Source of the DNA: Niabella sp.
Lineage (GTDB): Bacteria > Bacteroidota > Bacteroidia > Chitinophagales > Chitinophagaceae
Assembly: GCA_017744715.1 (NCBI GenBank)
Contig: JAGIAT010000002.1
Span: 496,001-560,000 of the forward strand
Direction: 5' to 3'
DNA length: 64,000 nt
Positions 1 through 8,425 of this stretch are shown here, one piece after another. Within the stretch, counting starts at the first letter, position 1, and each line of letters begins with the position of its first letter. The notes under the pieces were generated by a model. That model was not told the origin of the DNA and made no database searches. It saw only the letters and a program-made list of their open reading frames with translations. The position numbers were made by a program, and so were the translations under genes.

Positions 1-606
1 GACGGACCGGTGCTGCTGGATACAAGACCCACAGCATTATTTAAAGTGGGTTTTATCCCCGGAAGCATCCATGTGCCATTTGGCGCAAAACAGTTTGATG
101 AGTGGATTACCGCAGTGCTGGATAAAGCAACGCCGGTTTTGCTCGTAACCGAGGAAGGAACGGCGGCAGCAGCGGCAGAACGGCTCCGGCAACTGGGCTA
201 CCAGCCTGCCGGAACCCTCGAAGGAGGATTTGACACCTATGCAAGCGCCGGCAAGCCCCTGGATATGATCATTGATGTAGAGCCGGATGAGCTGATGATG
301 GACATTCCGTTTGATGAACACCTGATTGTTATGGATGTGCGGAAGCCCATCGAATTTGCAGAAGGACATTTAAAAGACGCCGTAAACCTGCCGCTCAGCG
401 AGCTCAATGATCCGTTGCGCGTTTCTGCTATCGAAGACAAAGACAACCTGTATCTGCACTGCGGCGGAGGCACGCGCAGTGTTATTGCAGCATCCGTTTT
501 AAAAAGGCAGGGACTTCATAATCTCCGGAATGTAGCAGGGGGATGGAAAAAGATCAAAGAAGAGCCCAGGGCGCAAATTGTAAAAGAACCGGGAATGCTG
601 AATTAA
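1..606 (+). CDS. Rhodanese-repeat protein, 5' end cut by the window (probably MBL-fold/rhodanese hydrolase C-terminus)
   Basis: The frame is open to base 1, so the first visible valine/GTG at base 10 is not the true start. Two rhodanese-like units can be seen. The first (about residues 1-80) has the fold landmarks DTRP and GSIHVPFG, but its active-site loop reads LLVTEEGT without cysteine, so it is probably inactive. The second (about 100-195) has VMDVRKPIEFAEGH and a CGGGTRS loop whose Cys is the expected persulfide-carrying residue. An inactive plus an active rhodanese unit at a C-terminus is typical of ETHE1-like metallo-beta-lactamase/rhodanese fusions, in which the metal domain would lie upstream of this window. 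That part is inference. Role: sulfur transfer or persulfide metabolism in the cytoplasm. It is not obviously linked to the arginine genes that follow. Confidence 0.8.
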   Translation, partial: DGPVLLDTRPTALFKVGFIPGSIHVPFGAKQFDEWITAVLDKATPVLLVTEEGTAAAAAERLRQLGYQPAGTLEGGFDTYASAGKPLDMIIDVEPDELMMDIPFDEHLIVMDVRKPIEFAEGHLKDAVNLPLSELNDPLRVSAIEDKDNLYLHCGGGTRSVIAASVLKRQGLHNLRNVAGGWKKIKEEPRAQIVKEPGMLN

Positions 607-712
607 TAGTAAATGTAGATGGGGCATGGATCAAGGATAACGGAACGATTATGAACGATGAACCATTTACCATCAACTATGAACAATTTTACTTAATTTT
701 ATAGCCTCGATT

Positions 713-737
713 GCCTGGTTACAGGCATATTTTTTTT
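713..737 (+). terminator. Short hairpin with T-tract ahead of argD
   Basis: GCCTG-GTTA-CAGGC (713-726) is followed by AT and a run of eight T. This is the shape of a small intrinsic terminator for the rhodanese gene. It sits only 15 bases before the argD start, so it could also act as an attenuator in the argD leader. The 5-bp stem is short, which lowers confidence. Confidence 0.45.
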
Positions 738-751
738 AAACCAACGGTATA

Positions 752-1900
752 ATGAATTTATTTGATGTTTACCCCTTGAACGATGTTACTATTGTAAAAG
801 CAAAAGGGTCGTATGTTTGGGATGACCAGGGCAACCAGTACCTGGATCTTTATGGCGGACACGCTGTTATCAGTATCGGACACACACATCCGCACTGGGT
901 AAAACGAATTGAGGAGCAACTGGAAAAGATTGCGTTCTATTCCAACTCCATCCGGATACCGTTGCAACAGGAGCTGGCAAAAAAACTGGGTGAAGTTTCG
1001 GGCAAGGAAGATTATCAGCTCTTCCTCTGCAACTCGGGTGCAGAAGCCAATGAAAACGCTTTAAAACTGGCATCGTTCTATAACGGCCGCAAAAAGATCA
1101 TAGCGTTTAACAAAGCCTTTCACGGAAGAACCTCGCTGGCCGTGGCCGCTACCGATAACAAGAATATTGTAGCTCCCGTAAATGAAACCGACAACGTAGT
1201 GTTCCTGCCCTTTAACGATGAAGATGCACTGGAAGCTTATTTTGACAAGCATGGCAAGGAAGTATCTTCCGTAATCATTGAAGGTATCCAGGGCGTTGGC
1301 GGTATCAATATAGCAAGCGAATCCTTTTTAAAACTGATCCGGGCACTGTGTACCAAATACGGCGCCCTGTATATTGCAGATAGTGTGCAGTGTGGTTATG
1401 GCCGCAGCGGAAAATTTTTCAGCCACGATTTTGCCGGTGTAAATGCCGATATCTATACAATGGCAAAGGGCATGGGAAATGGTTTTCCCGTAGCAGGCAT
1501 TATCATTGCCCCGCATATTCAGCCTAAACATTTTCAGCTGGGCACCACATTTGGAGGAAACCACCTGGCCTGTGCAGCCGCACTGGCCGTGCTGGAAGTG
1601 ATCCGCGAGGAAAAACTGATGGGCAACGCGGTAATGGTGGGTAAATACCTGCGCGAAGAACTGGCGGCACTTCCGGAAATAAGAAATGTAAGAGGCCGCG
1701 GACTGATGATTGGCTTCGACGTTCCGGAAGAACTGGGTGCACTGAAAAGAAACCTGCTGAGCAATCATAAAATATTTACCGGAGAGGCCAAACCCAATGT
1801 GATCCGGCTGCTGCCTTCTTTAGCTTTAAAGAAAAAAGACGCCGAGGAATTCATTGAGGCCATCAAAGAGGAGATTGCGGCGCTGCATGCCACGGTATAA
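752..1900 (+). CDS. argD: Acetylornithine/succinylornithine aminotransferase
   Basis: Class-III PLP aminotransferase of 382 residues, the usual length for ArgD. It makes N-acyl-ornithine from N-acyl-glutamate semialdehyde with glutamate as amino donor, in the cytoplasm. Visible landmarks are the phosphate-cup motif NSGAEANENALKLA (about 95-108), FHGRT (123-127), D210 in IADSVQCGYGRSG (ring-nitrogen contact), and the Schiff-base lysine K239 in MAKGMGNGFP. The usual DEVQ reads DSVQ here; I believe this variant is common in Bacteroidota arginine enzymes. It is first in a run with argF', argB and argE on the same strand. Because the next enzyme looks specific for succinylornithine, this one may prefer the succinylated substrate too (inference). 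Confidence 0.92.
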   Translation: MNLFDVYPLNDVTIVKAKGSYVWDDQGNQYLDLYGGHAVISIGHTHPHWVKRIEEQLEKIAFYSNSIRIPLQQELAKKLGEVSGKEDYQLFLCNSGAEANENALKLASFYNGRKKIIAFNKAFHGRTSLAVAATDNKNIVAPVNETDNVVFLPFNDEDALEAYFDKHGKEVSSVIIEGIQGVGGINIASESFLKLIRALCTKYGALYIADSVQCGYGRSGKFFSHDFAGVNADIYTMAKGMGNGFPVAGIIIAPHIQPKHFQLGTTFGGNHLACAAALAVLEVIREEKLMGNAVMVGKYLREELAALPEIRNVRGRGLMIGFDVPEELGALKRNLLSNHKIFTGEAKPNVIRLLPSLALKKKDAEEFIEAIKEEIAALHATV

Positions 1901-2124
1901 TGGCCGGCAAATGCCTGCATCGTTAATCCGCCAGTACAGCCGGGATGCCGGTACTGACATCCGTTTCCGGAGTGGTTTATACCTGCCGGAAGCGAACGGC
2001 CGCTGGTAAACACGAAAACCTGGTCGCCTGCGGCATTGCGGAACTAACGGGGATATAAAATAACGATAGGAATGCCGCTCTTTTATATCATTAAATAAAG
2101 ACAACTAAGAACCGATACCATACA

Positions 2125-3093
2125 ATGTCTCTTTTAAAAGCAAAAAACTTCATAAGCGCGCATGATGTTACCGACATCAATGCGCTGGTGTCAAAAGCAC
2201 TGGATTATAAAGCCAACCCGTTTAAAGATAAAACCCTTGGTACGGGAAAACGGATCGGGTGCCTGTTTTTAAACCCCAGCATGCGTACCCGTTTAAGCAC
2301 GCAGATAGCGGCGCAGAACCTGGGTATGGAGCCCATCGTGTTCAACGTAGGCTCCGAAGGCTGGAAACTTGAGTTTGAGGATGAGGCCATCATGAGCGGT
2401 TCTACTTCGGAGCACGTAAAAGATGCCGCACCGATTATGGGAAAGTATTTCGATATCCTGGCCATCCGTACCTTTCCATCGCTGGCCAACAAAGAGGATG
2501 ATTACAGCGAGCTGTATGTAAACCAGTTTATCAAATATTCCGGCATCCCGGTACTAAGTCTGGAAACGGCCACCCTGCACCCGCTGCAGAGTCTTACGGA
2601 TGTAATCACCATTAAAGAAACCTTTAAGGAAAACCGGAAACCGAAAGTAGTGCTTACCTGGGCACCGCATGTAAAGCCGTTGCCCCAATGCGTTGCCAAC
2701 AGCTTTTCACAGTGGATGAACGCCTGGGGCGAAGTGGATTTTGTGATCACCCACCCGGAGGATTATGAACTGGATCCCGCATTTTCGGGGAATGCCACGA
2801 TCCTGCACGACCAGGGCGAGGCGCTGAAAGATGCCGATTATGTATATGTGAAGAACTGGAGCACGTATACCGATTATGCTAAGATTTACAACAACGATCC
2901 TTCCTGGATGCTGACGCTGGATAAGCTATCGGCTACCAATAACGCAAAAGTGATGCATTGCCTGCCGGTACGCAGAAATGTAGAGCTGAGCGATGAAGTA
3001 CTGGACAGTTCACACAGCATTGTAACCCAGGAGGCCGGTAACCGTGTATGGGCCGCACAGGCGGTGTTAAGTGAGTTAATACAAAAAATCTGA
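2125..3093 (+). CDS. argF': N-succinylornithine (or N-acetylornithine) carbamoyltransferase
   Basis: Transcarbamylase of the AOTCase/SOTCase branch (322 residues). It carbamylates an N-acylated ornithine instead of free ornithine, as in Bacteroides fragilis and Xanthomonas. The carbamoyl-phosphate motif is SMRTR (52-56), followed by HPLQSLTD, the LTWAPHVKPLP stretch and HCLPVRRN. By my alignment from memory, the residue that separates acetyl (Glu92 in Xanthomonas) from succinyl (Pro90 in B. fragilis) enzymes falls on Ser95 in GSTSEHV. Published replacement of Glu92 by Ser gave a succinyl enzyme, so SOTCase activity is predicted. The acyl-citrulline product would go to ArgE at 3940. A 224-bp gap separates it from argD, whereas argB follows after 20 bases. 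Confidence 0.9.
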   Translation: MSLLKAKNFISAHDVTDINALVSKALDYKANPFKDKTLGTGKRIGCLFLNPSMRTRLSTQIAAQNLGMEPIVFNVGSEGWKLEFEDEAIMSGSTSEHVKDAAPIMGKYFDILAIRTFPSLANKEDDYSELYVNQFIKYSGIPVLSLETATLHPLQSLTDVITIKETFKENRKPKVVLTWAPHVKPLPQCVANSFSQWMNAWGEVDFVITHPEDYELDPAFSGNATILHDQGEALKDADYVYVKNWSTYTDYAKIYNNDPSWMLTLDKLSATNNAKVMHCLPVRRNVELSDEVLDSSHSIVTQEAGNRVWAAQAVLSELIQKI

Positions 3094-3113
3094 GCACAGG
3101 GCTTTTATCAATT

Positions 3114-3911
3114 ATGCACAAAAACGATCAGCTCTTTATCATAAAAATAGGCGGAAACATTATTGACAATCCCGCGGCACTGGATGCCTTCCTGGCGGAC
3201 TTTTCCAAAATAGAGGCTGCCAAAATCCTGATCCATGGCGGAGGAAAGATCGCCACAAAGATCGGGGCACAACTGGGCATTGAATCCAACTATGTAGATG
3301 GAAGGCGCATTACCGATGATGCAACTATTGACCTGGTAACCATGGTATACGGCGGACTGGCCAATAAAAAGATCGTGGCACAGTTACAGGCGCTGGGCAC
3401 CAATGCCATCGGACTTACAGGGGCAGACGCCAATATCATTCCGGCAAAAAAACGGTCCGTAAAAACCATCGATTATGGTTGGGTGGGCGATGTAGACACC
3501 ACAACGATTCAACATGCCACTTTACATCTTTTTCTCGAAAAAGGCATTACCCCGGTATTTGCCCCGCTTACACACGATGGGATGGGGCATATCCTTAATA
3601 CAAACGCCGATACGATTGCAGCTTCATTAGCCGTAGCGCTTTCTGCGCATTTTCAGGTACGCCTGATCTATTGTTTTGAAAAGAAAGGCGTGCTCGAAGA
3701 TGTAAACAACGATGCATCGGTAATCCGCAAACTGGATCGTAATACCTATCAGCAACTCAAAGAAGAAAAGAAACTGTTCGAAGGCATTCTCCCCAAAATA
3801 GACAATGCTTTTGCTGCCATTGACGCGGGTGTATCCCAGGTACTGATCGGCGATGCCCGCGATCTGATTAAAAATACCACAAACGATAACGAAGGAACAT
3901 TGATTTATTAA
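3114..3911 (+). CDS. argB: N-acetylglutamate (N-succinylglutamate) kinase
   Basis: Amino-acid-kinase-family enzyme (265 residues) that phosphorylates N-acyl-glutamate, an early step of arginine synthesis. The fold's ATP and substrate signatures are present: IIKIGGN near the start, IHGGGK (about 40-46), DGRRITD, and LTGADANII. The protein begins directly with the first beta strand and lacks the N-terminal kinked helix found in hexameric, arginine-inhibited kinases. It is therefore probably not feedback-inhibited by arginine through that route (inference). It lies 20 bases after argF' and 28 bases before argE, in an apparent operon. Confidence 0.92.
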   Translation: MHKNDQLFIIKIGGNIIDNPAALDAFLADFSKIEAAKILIHGGGKIATKIGAQLGIESNYVDGRRITDDATIDLVTMVYGGLANKKIVAQLQALGTNAIGLTGADANIIPAKKRSVKTIDYGWVGDVDTTTIQHATLHLFLEKGITPVFAPLTHDGMGHILNTNADTIAASLAVALSAHFQVRLIYCFEKKGVLEDVNNDASVIRKLDRNTYQQLKEEKKLFEGILPKIDNAFAAIDAGVSQVLIGDARDLIKNTTNDNEGTLIY

Positions 3912-3939
3912 ACAGGCCCCAGGGCTATAATTCTATTTT

Positions 3940-5004
3940 ATGCAGGAACAACTTTACCAGGAAGCAGTAGCGCTGTTGAAACAATTGATCGAAACCCCCA
4001 GTTTCAGTAAAGAAGAAGATCAAACCGCGGAGCTGCTTATTGCTTACCTGGACAAGTACCAGGTCCCCATCAAACGGTTGGGGAATAACATCATTGCCAA
4101 AAACAAATATTTTGACGATGCAAAGCCAACACTGTTATTAAACTCGCATCATGATACGGTAAAGCCCAACCCTAAATACACCCTTGATCCGTTTAAAGCC
4201 ATTGAAAAAGACGGAAAATTATTCGGCCTGGGCAGTAATGATGCCGGCGGCTGCCTGGTATCGCTGATCGCTACGTTTATCTATTATTACGAAAAACAAA
4301 ACCTGAAATACAATGTGATGCTGGTGGCCAGCGCCGAAGAGGAGATCTCCGGTTACAACGGCATTGAGGCTGCGGTAAACATCCTTCCTCCTATTGACTT
4401 TGCCATCGTGGGCGAGCCTACCAAACTGCAGATGGCGGTGGCGGAAAGAGGCCTAATGGTGCTGGACTGCACCGCACATGGAAAAGCCGGACATGCCGCC
4501 CGTAATGAAGGTGAAAATGCCATTATCAAAGCCATTAAAGATATTGAATGGTTTCACTCTTACCGGTTTGAAAAAGTATCGGAACTGCTGGGCGACAGCC
4601 GCATGACCTGCACCGTTATTGAAACGGAGAACAAGCAGCACAACGTTGTCCCTTCTTCCTGTAAGTACGTGGTGGATGTGCGGTTGAATGAATTGTACAG
4701 CTTTGAAGAGATCCTGGATGCCATCCGGCAGAATGTTTCCAGCGAGGTAAAGCCCCGGTCCACCCGCCTGCGCTCCACCTCCATTTCACTGGATCACCCG
4801 ATCGTACAGGCCGGTATTGCCATGGGCAAAACCACTTATGGCTCTCCTACCACATCCGACAAGGCGTTGATGCCGTTTCCCGGACTGAAAATGGGCCCCG
4901 GCGATTCCGCCCGCAGTCATACCGCCGACGAATACATTTATCTGCATGAAATCGAGGGGGGTATTAAAGATTATATCGAGATCGTAGGCAGGGTGGTTAT
5001 TTAG
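3940..5004 (+). CDS. argE: M20-family acetylornithine deacetylase-type hydrolase
   Basis: Dinuclear-zinc amidohydrolase of the M20 family (354 residues). In this pathway it would remove the acyl group from N-acyl-citrulline (Bacteroidota type) rather than from N-acyl-ornithine. Metal-site motifs are H70-x-D72 in SHHDTV, D101 in GSNDAGG, the catalytic pair E133/E134 in SAEEE, and GEPT further on. The dimerisation lid begins near residue 155 (ERGLMVLDCTAHG), with H in KAGHAARNEGEN. It directly follows argB. It is the last gene of the compact arg run; argH comes only after the DUF4419 gene. Confidence 0.88.
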   Translation: MQEQLYQEAVALLKQLIETPSFSKEEDQTAELLIAYLDKYQVPIKRLGNNIIAKNKYFDDAKPTLLLNSHHDTVKPNPKYTLDPFKAIEKDGKLFGLGSNDAGGCLVSLIATFIYYYEKQNLKYNVMLVASAEEEISGYNGIEAAVNILPPIDFAIVGEPTKLQMAVAERGLMVLDCTAHGKAGHAARNEGENAIIKAIKDIEWFHSYRFEKVSELLGDSRMTCTVIETENKQHNVVPSSCKYVVDVRLNELYSFEEILDAIRQNVSSEVKPRSTRLRSTSISLDHPIVQAGIAMGKTTYGSPTTSDKALMPFPGLKMGPGDSARSHTADEYIYLHEIEGGIKDYIEIVGRVVI

Positions 5005-5151
5005 TTTAAGGTTTAACGTTTCATGTTTGACCATGTCGGTAAGCTGAAACCTTGAACTTCCTTCCATTCTCTGTTACCTGAAATGTTTCCGGCTGTAGAT
5101 CATACGGCTTAAATAAAAGCTAAAAACAACACCCCCTTTTTATGTAATTCC

Positions 5152-5196
5152 ACAGATAACGCATCTTTAGAAAAAATCTAGCGATGCGTTATCTGT
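5152..5196 (+). promoter_or_regulatory. 14-bp perfect inverted repeat enclosing the DUF4419 start codon
   Basis: ACAGATAACGCATC (5152-5165) is mirrored by GATGCGTTATCTGT (5183-5196) with a 17-base spacer. The ATG at 5184-5186 lies inside the right arm. In RNA this would hide the start codon in a stem; in DNA it is a large operator-like dyad. The preceding spacer contains the A-rich run that should serve as upstream ribosome contact. I know of no named motif that matches it. Confidence 0.6.
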
Positions 5197-6683
5197 TATT
5201 ATATAGCTGTGTGCTGCTCAACGCGGCTTGTCTGAATGCACAAAAGGGCCATCCTAAAAAAAAGCCGGCTTCCCCCACCCAGGCGGCCATCACGTTTGAA
5301 ATAGAGCAATTGGAGCCGCCCACACATATCCTGGCAGAAACACCGGATAGCGTGCTGTACCGGAATCTTTTTTCCCTCGATGCAAATAAAGTATCAAAAA
5401 ATCCCGCATCACTTATTGAAATCAACCAGCGATCGGTAGTAGCCCATTCCGTCCTGCCGGAAAAACTGGTTACCTATGGCTATCATTCTTTTTTCGACGG
5501 TGTTTACCGGGCCTATGCAGACCACCGTCCCCTGGTCATTTCACCGGATATGATCTGGCTGCTCATCGCCCAGGGCTTTTCGCAACACATCAACCATAAC
5601 GCTGAAAAATACCGGAAGCTGTTTGTAGCCCATTCCGGCCAGGCTACTTTAATCGTCCGCAACGACGCCATCCGTCTGGATGATGCCAATAGCCCCTGGG
5701 AGCAGGTATTTCCGGAATTTACCCGGCAAATTGCAGCATATACCGGGCCCGAGCTCATCCATACGCTAACCGCCAACTTTTCCACCACTACGGCCACCAG
5801 CCGAATCAGTTCCCAGATCACGATTATGGACGCCATGAAATCCTATTTTGAATACGTGGTGTTTATGGTGGGTTGCGGTATTCCACGGGTTACACTGGAA
5901 GGCACACCAGCCGATTGGGAAGCGGTTTATAAAAAAGCAAACAGTCTGAAAAAATACGACCTGGACTGGTGGCTGAAAGAACTGGACCCGGTTCTTACCC
6001 AATTTATCGCTGCTTCCAAAGGACAGGTGGACAAGGATTTCTGGCGCAACCTGTTTAAAGTACATAAGGCCGGCAAACCCTACCAAAGCGATAAAATAGA
6101 TGGCTGGTTTGTAAAGTTCTTTCCCTATACCCGGGATGGTAAAAGAAATGATCTGCAAACCCTGGCAGGCAGTGCCGGTTTGCCGGATGAGATCGTAAAA
6201 GTACCGCTTCTTCATGTAGCCCAGCTTTCGGACGGCTCTACGGTACAAACGCCGCTGGAGCTTTGGACGGGCTTTGTAGGCCTGCAGCAGCACCGTCAGC
6301 AGTTTACCCTAAAACCCGAAACCGGCTGGATGATTAAAAAGAAAGCAGGCGCAGAAAAAGAAATCCAAAACGACCTGGAACGGCAGTTATCCGGCCCCGC
6401 AGGTGGTACCGGTTTCCCGGTTGAAATACGCGTTACCACCATTCCGGATGCCATCCTGCATCTGAAGAAGATCAATAACCTGTCGGTAACGTTTACAGAC
6501 AGCATCCGCATACCCGATGCCATGGGTAAGATTGCCATTGAAAGGCTTGCCCTTAGAGGAAAGATCTCACCCGCGGAAACCCAACGGCTTAAGCAGCTTT
6601 TCATTAACACCAACCTCATCATCAACATGGAGCTGATCAATCAAAATGCCGCTGGTAAAGAACGGGACGGGTGGAAAAAATGA
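5184..6683 (+). CDS. Exported DUF4419 family protein
   Basis: A 499-residue protein with an N-terminal signal peptide (hydrophobic stretch about residues 3-17, likely cut after LNA at the AQ junction). The remainder matches what I know of the DUF4419 family: the run from YGYHSFFDG through VISPDMIWLLIAQGFSQHIN (about 95-140), and the later WFVKFFPYTRDGKRND and KVPLLHV segments. No catalytic function is established for the family that I can name. It lies between argE and argH on the same strand but has an envelope-targeting signal, so a role in arginine synthesis is unlikely. The start at 5184 gives the signal peptide and is kept, even though it lies inside a 14-bp inverted repeat. Confidence 0.82.
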   Translation: MRYLLLYSCVLLNAACLNAQKGHPKKKPASPTQAAITFEIEQLEPPTHILAETPDSVLYRNLFSLDANKVSKNPASLIEINQRSVVAHSVLPEKLVTYGYHSFFDGVYRAYADHRPLVISPDMIWLLIAQGFSQHINHNAEKYRKLFVAHSGQATLIVRNDAIRLDDANSPWEQVFPEFTRQIAAYTGPELIHTLTANFSTTTATSRISSQITIMDAMKSYFEYVVFMVGCGIPRVTLEGTPADWEAVYKKANSLKKYDLDWWLKELDPVLTQFIAASKGQVDKDFWRNLFKVHKAGKPYQSDKIDGWFVKFFPYTRDGKRNDLQTLAGSAGLPDEIVKVPLLHVAQLSDGSTVQTPLELWTGFVGLQQHRQQFTLKPETGWMIKKKAGAEKEIQNDLERQLSGPAGGTGFPVEIRVTTIPDAILHLKKINNLSVTFTDSIRIPDAMGKIAIERLALRGKISPAETQRLKQLFINTNLIINMELINQNAAGKERDGWKK

Positions 6684-6806
6684 TCCGGAATAAAACAAGA
6701 GCCGGCACAGCCCCCGGGAACCGCAACGATCCATGATTTTACAAAAAAAGTAGCTTCACATAAGATATATTGGCATCTTTGCAGATAAATCATTTTTATT
6801 TGTAAG

Positions 6807-8150
6807 ATGAAGCTTTGGAAAAAAAATACAGACTCCTTAAAAGAAGTAGAAACCTTTACCGTGGGCAGGGATCGTGAAATGGACCTGTACCTGGCCCCTT
6901 TTGATGTACTGGGCTCACTGGCGCATATTCAAATGCTGGAATCCGTGGGGCTTTTAAAAAAAGACGAACTTACCGAACTGCAGGGAGCCTTACGTACTAT
7001 TTATGCCGATATTCAAAAAGGTGCTTTTGAATTACAGGAAGATGTAGAGGATATCCATTCCCAGGTAGAACTCCTGCTGACCCAGCGCATTGGCGAAGCC
7101 GGTAAAAAAATACACAGCGCACGCAGCCGGAACGACCAGGTGCTGGTAGACCTGAAATTATTTCTGCGCAGCGAAATTGAAACAACCGTTAACGCCATTA
7201 CACCTTTCTTTGAACTGTTACAAACCCAAAGCGAAAAATACAAAAGCTTCCTGCTGCCGGGGTATACCCACTTGCAACTGGCCATGCCATCTTCCTTCGG
7301 GCTTTGGTTTGGCGCCTATGCAGAAAGCCTGGTAGATGACCTGGTGAGCCTGAAAGCCGCTTACGACATTATTAACAAAAACCCGCTGGGTTCAGCCGCC
7401 GGATATGGCTCTTCCTTTCCGATCAACCGGACCCTTACTACAGAGCTGCTGGGTTTTGCCACCCTTAACTATAACGTGGTATATGCACAGATGGGACGCG
7501 GTAAAGCGGAGCGCGTAGTAGCCCAGGCCCTGGCAAACATTGCGGATACCCTCTCGCGGATGAGCATGGATGCCACCCTATACCTGAACCAGAACTTTGG
7601 TTTCATCAGCTTTCCACCGGAATTGACAACCGGCAGCAGCATTATGCCGCATAAAAAAAATCCGGATGTATTTGAGCTGATCCGCTCACATTGCAACCGC
7701 ATTAAGGCATTGCCCAACGAGATCCTGATGATGACCACCAATCTGCCATCGGGTTACCACCGCGATCTTCAATTACTGAAGGAGCATTTATTTCCTGCAT
7801 TTAAAATACTAAGGGATTGCATTGAGATGGCCGGGTTGATGTTCTCCAATATTGAAGTAAAGCCCGATCTTTTAAAAGACGAAAAATACAAGTACCTGTT
7901 TACCGTAGACCTGGTGAACCAGCTGGTGCTCGAAGGCACCCCCTTCCGCGATGCCTATATCCAGGTGGGCCGGTCTGTAGACGACGGCACTTATCAGGTA
8001 CCGGAGCAAACCACTATTAAAGATCCCCACGAAGGAAGCATCCAGAATTTATGTACAGCGCAGATCCGTTCGCTGATGACACAAACCGTGGCCTCTTTTA
8101 ACTTTGATGCCGTACACCGGGCCTATCAGCAGTTGTTGAACGCAGAATAA
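6807..8150 (+). CDS. argH: Argininosuccinate lyase
   Basis: Fumarase/aspartase-superfamily lyase (447 residues) that splits argininosuccinate into arginine and fumarate, the last step of the pathway. Landmarks are SARSRNDQV (104-112), H155 in GYTHLQ, and the superfamily signature GSSIMPHKKNPD (276-287) with the mobile catalytic serine loop. The gene starts with ATG at 6807 after a 123-base gap that follows the DUF4419 gene. ArgG and ArgC are not in the window and may lie upstream of base 1. Confidence 0.95.
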   Translation: MKLWKKNTDSLKEVETFTVGRDREMDLYLAPFDVLGSLAHIQMLESVGLLKKDELTELQGALRTIYADIQKGAFELQEDVEDIHSQVELLLTQRIGEAGKKIHSARSRNDQVLVDLKLFLRSEIETTVNAITPFFELLQTQSEKYKSFLLPGYTHLQLAMPSSFGLWFGAYAESLVDDLVSLKAAYDIINKNPLGSAAGYGSSFPINRTLTTELLGFATLNYNVVYAQMGRGKAERVVAQALANIADTLSRMSMDATLYLNQNFGFISFPPELTTGSSIMPHKKNPDVFELIRSHCNRIKALPNEILMMTTNLPSGYHRDLQLLKEHLFPAFKILRDCIEMAGLMFSNIEVKPDLLKDEKYKYLFTVDLVNQLVLEGTPFRDAYIQVGRSVDDGTYQVPEQTTIKDPHEGSIQNLCTAQIRSLMTQTVASFNFDAVHRAYQQLLNAE

Positions 8151-8376
8151 TACAACGCACAGCGCCGTTTTACTTTGGCCCCCGCCGGTAACCGGGTGCG
8201 TGCACATAAGCATGTGTACGGGGACGGGCTTCTCCCGGTAATATCTTCGTATACCGGGGATGATGGTTGGTAACTGCCGGGGTGCCGTTGCTGATACTAC
8301 AATTAATCAGCAAACGAACGCCCGTATTCATAATACCGCTTATCCATAAACAGGTGCCCGTTTCAACGATCCGCTT

Positions 8377-8384
8377 TACCTTTG
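8377..8384 (+). promoter_or_regulatory. Bacteroidota-type -7 element (TACCTTTG) for the MFS gene
   Basis: TACCTTTG fits the TAnnTTTG consensus of the Bacteroidota housekeeping sigma factor and lies 41 bases before the ATG at 8426. No clear TTTG -33 element is visible at the right distance. Its position supports 8426 as the start and argues against the in-frame upstream codon at 8267. Apart from this, the 275 bases after argH show only short imperfect dyads. Confidence 0.5.
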
Positions 8385-8425
8385 CATTCCGGTACAGAAA
8401 TGAACCAATAATTTATCTGAAGAAA

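Noticed and set aside
1524..1768. Several long minus-strand frames opposite argD
   Set aside because: They are antisense shadows of a clear gene, with no independent start or family-like sequence; the same holds for most other opposite-strand frames across the window.
8267..8425. Upstream in-frame start for the MFS exporter
   Set aside because: The extra 53 residues do not resemble an MFS N-terminus, and a TACCTTTG -7 element at 8377 lies inside the extension.
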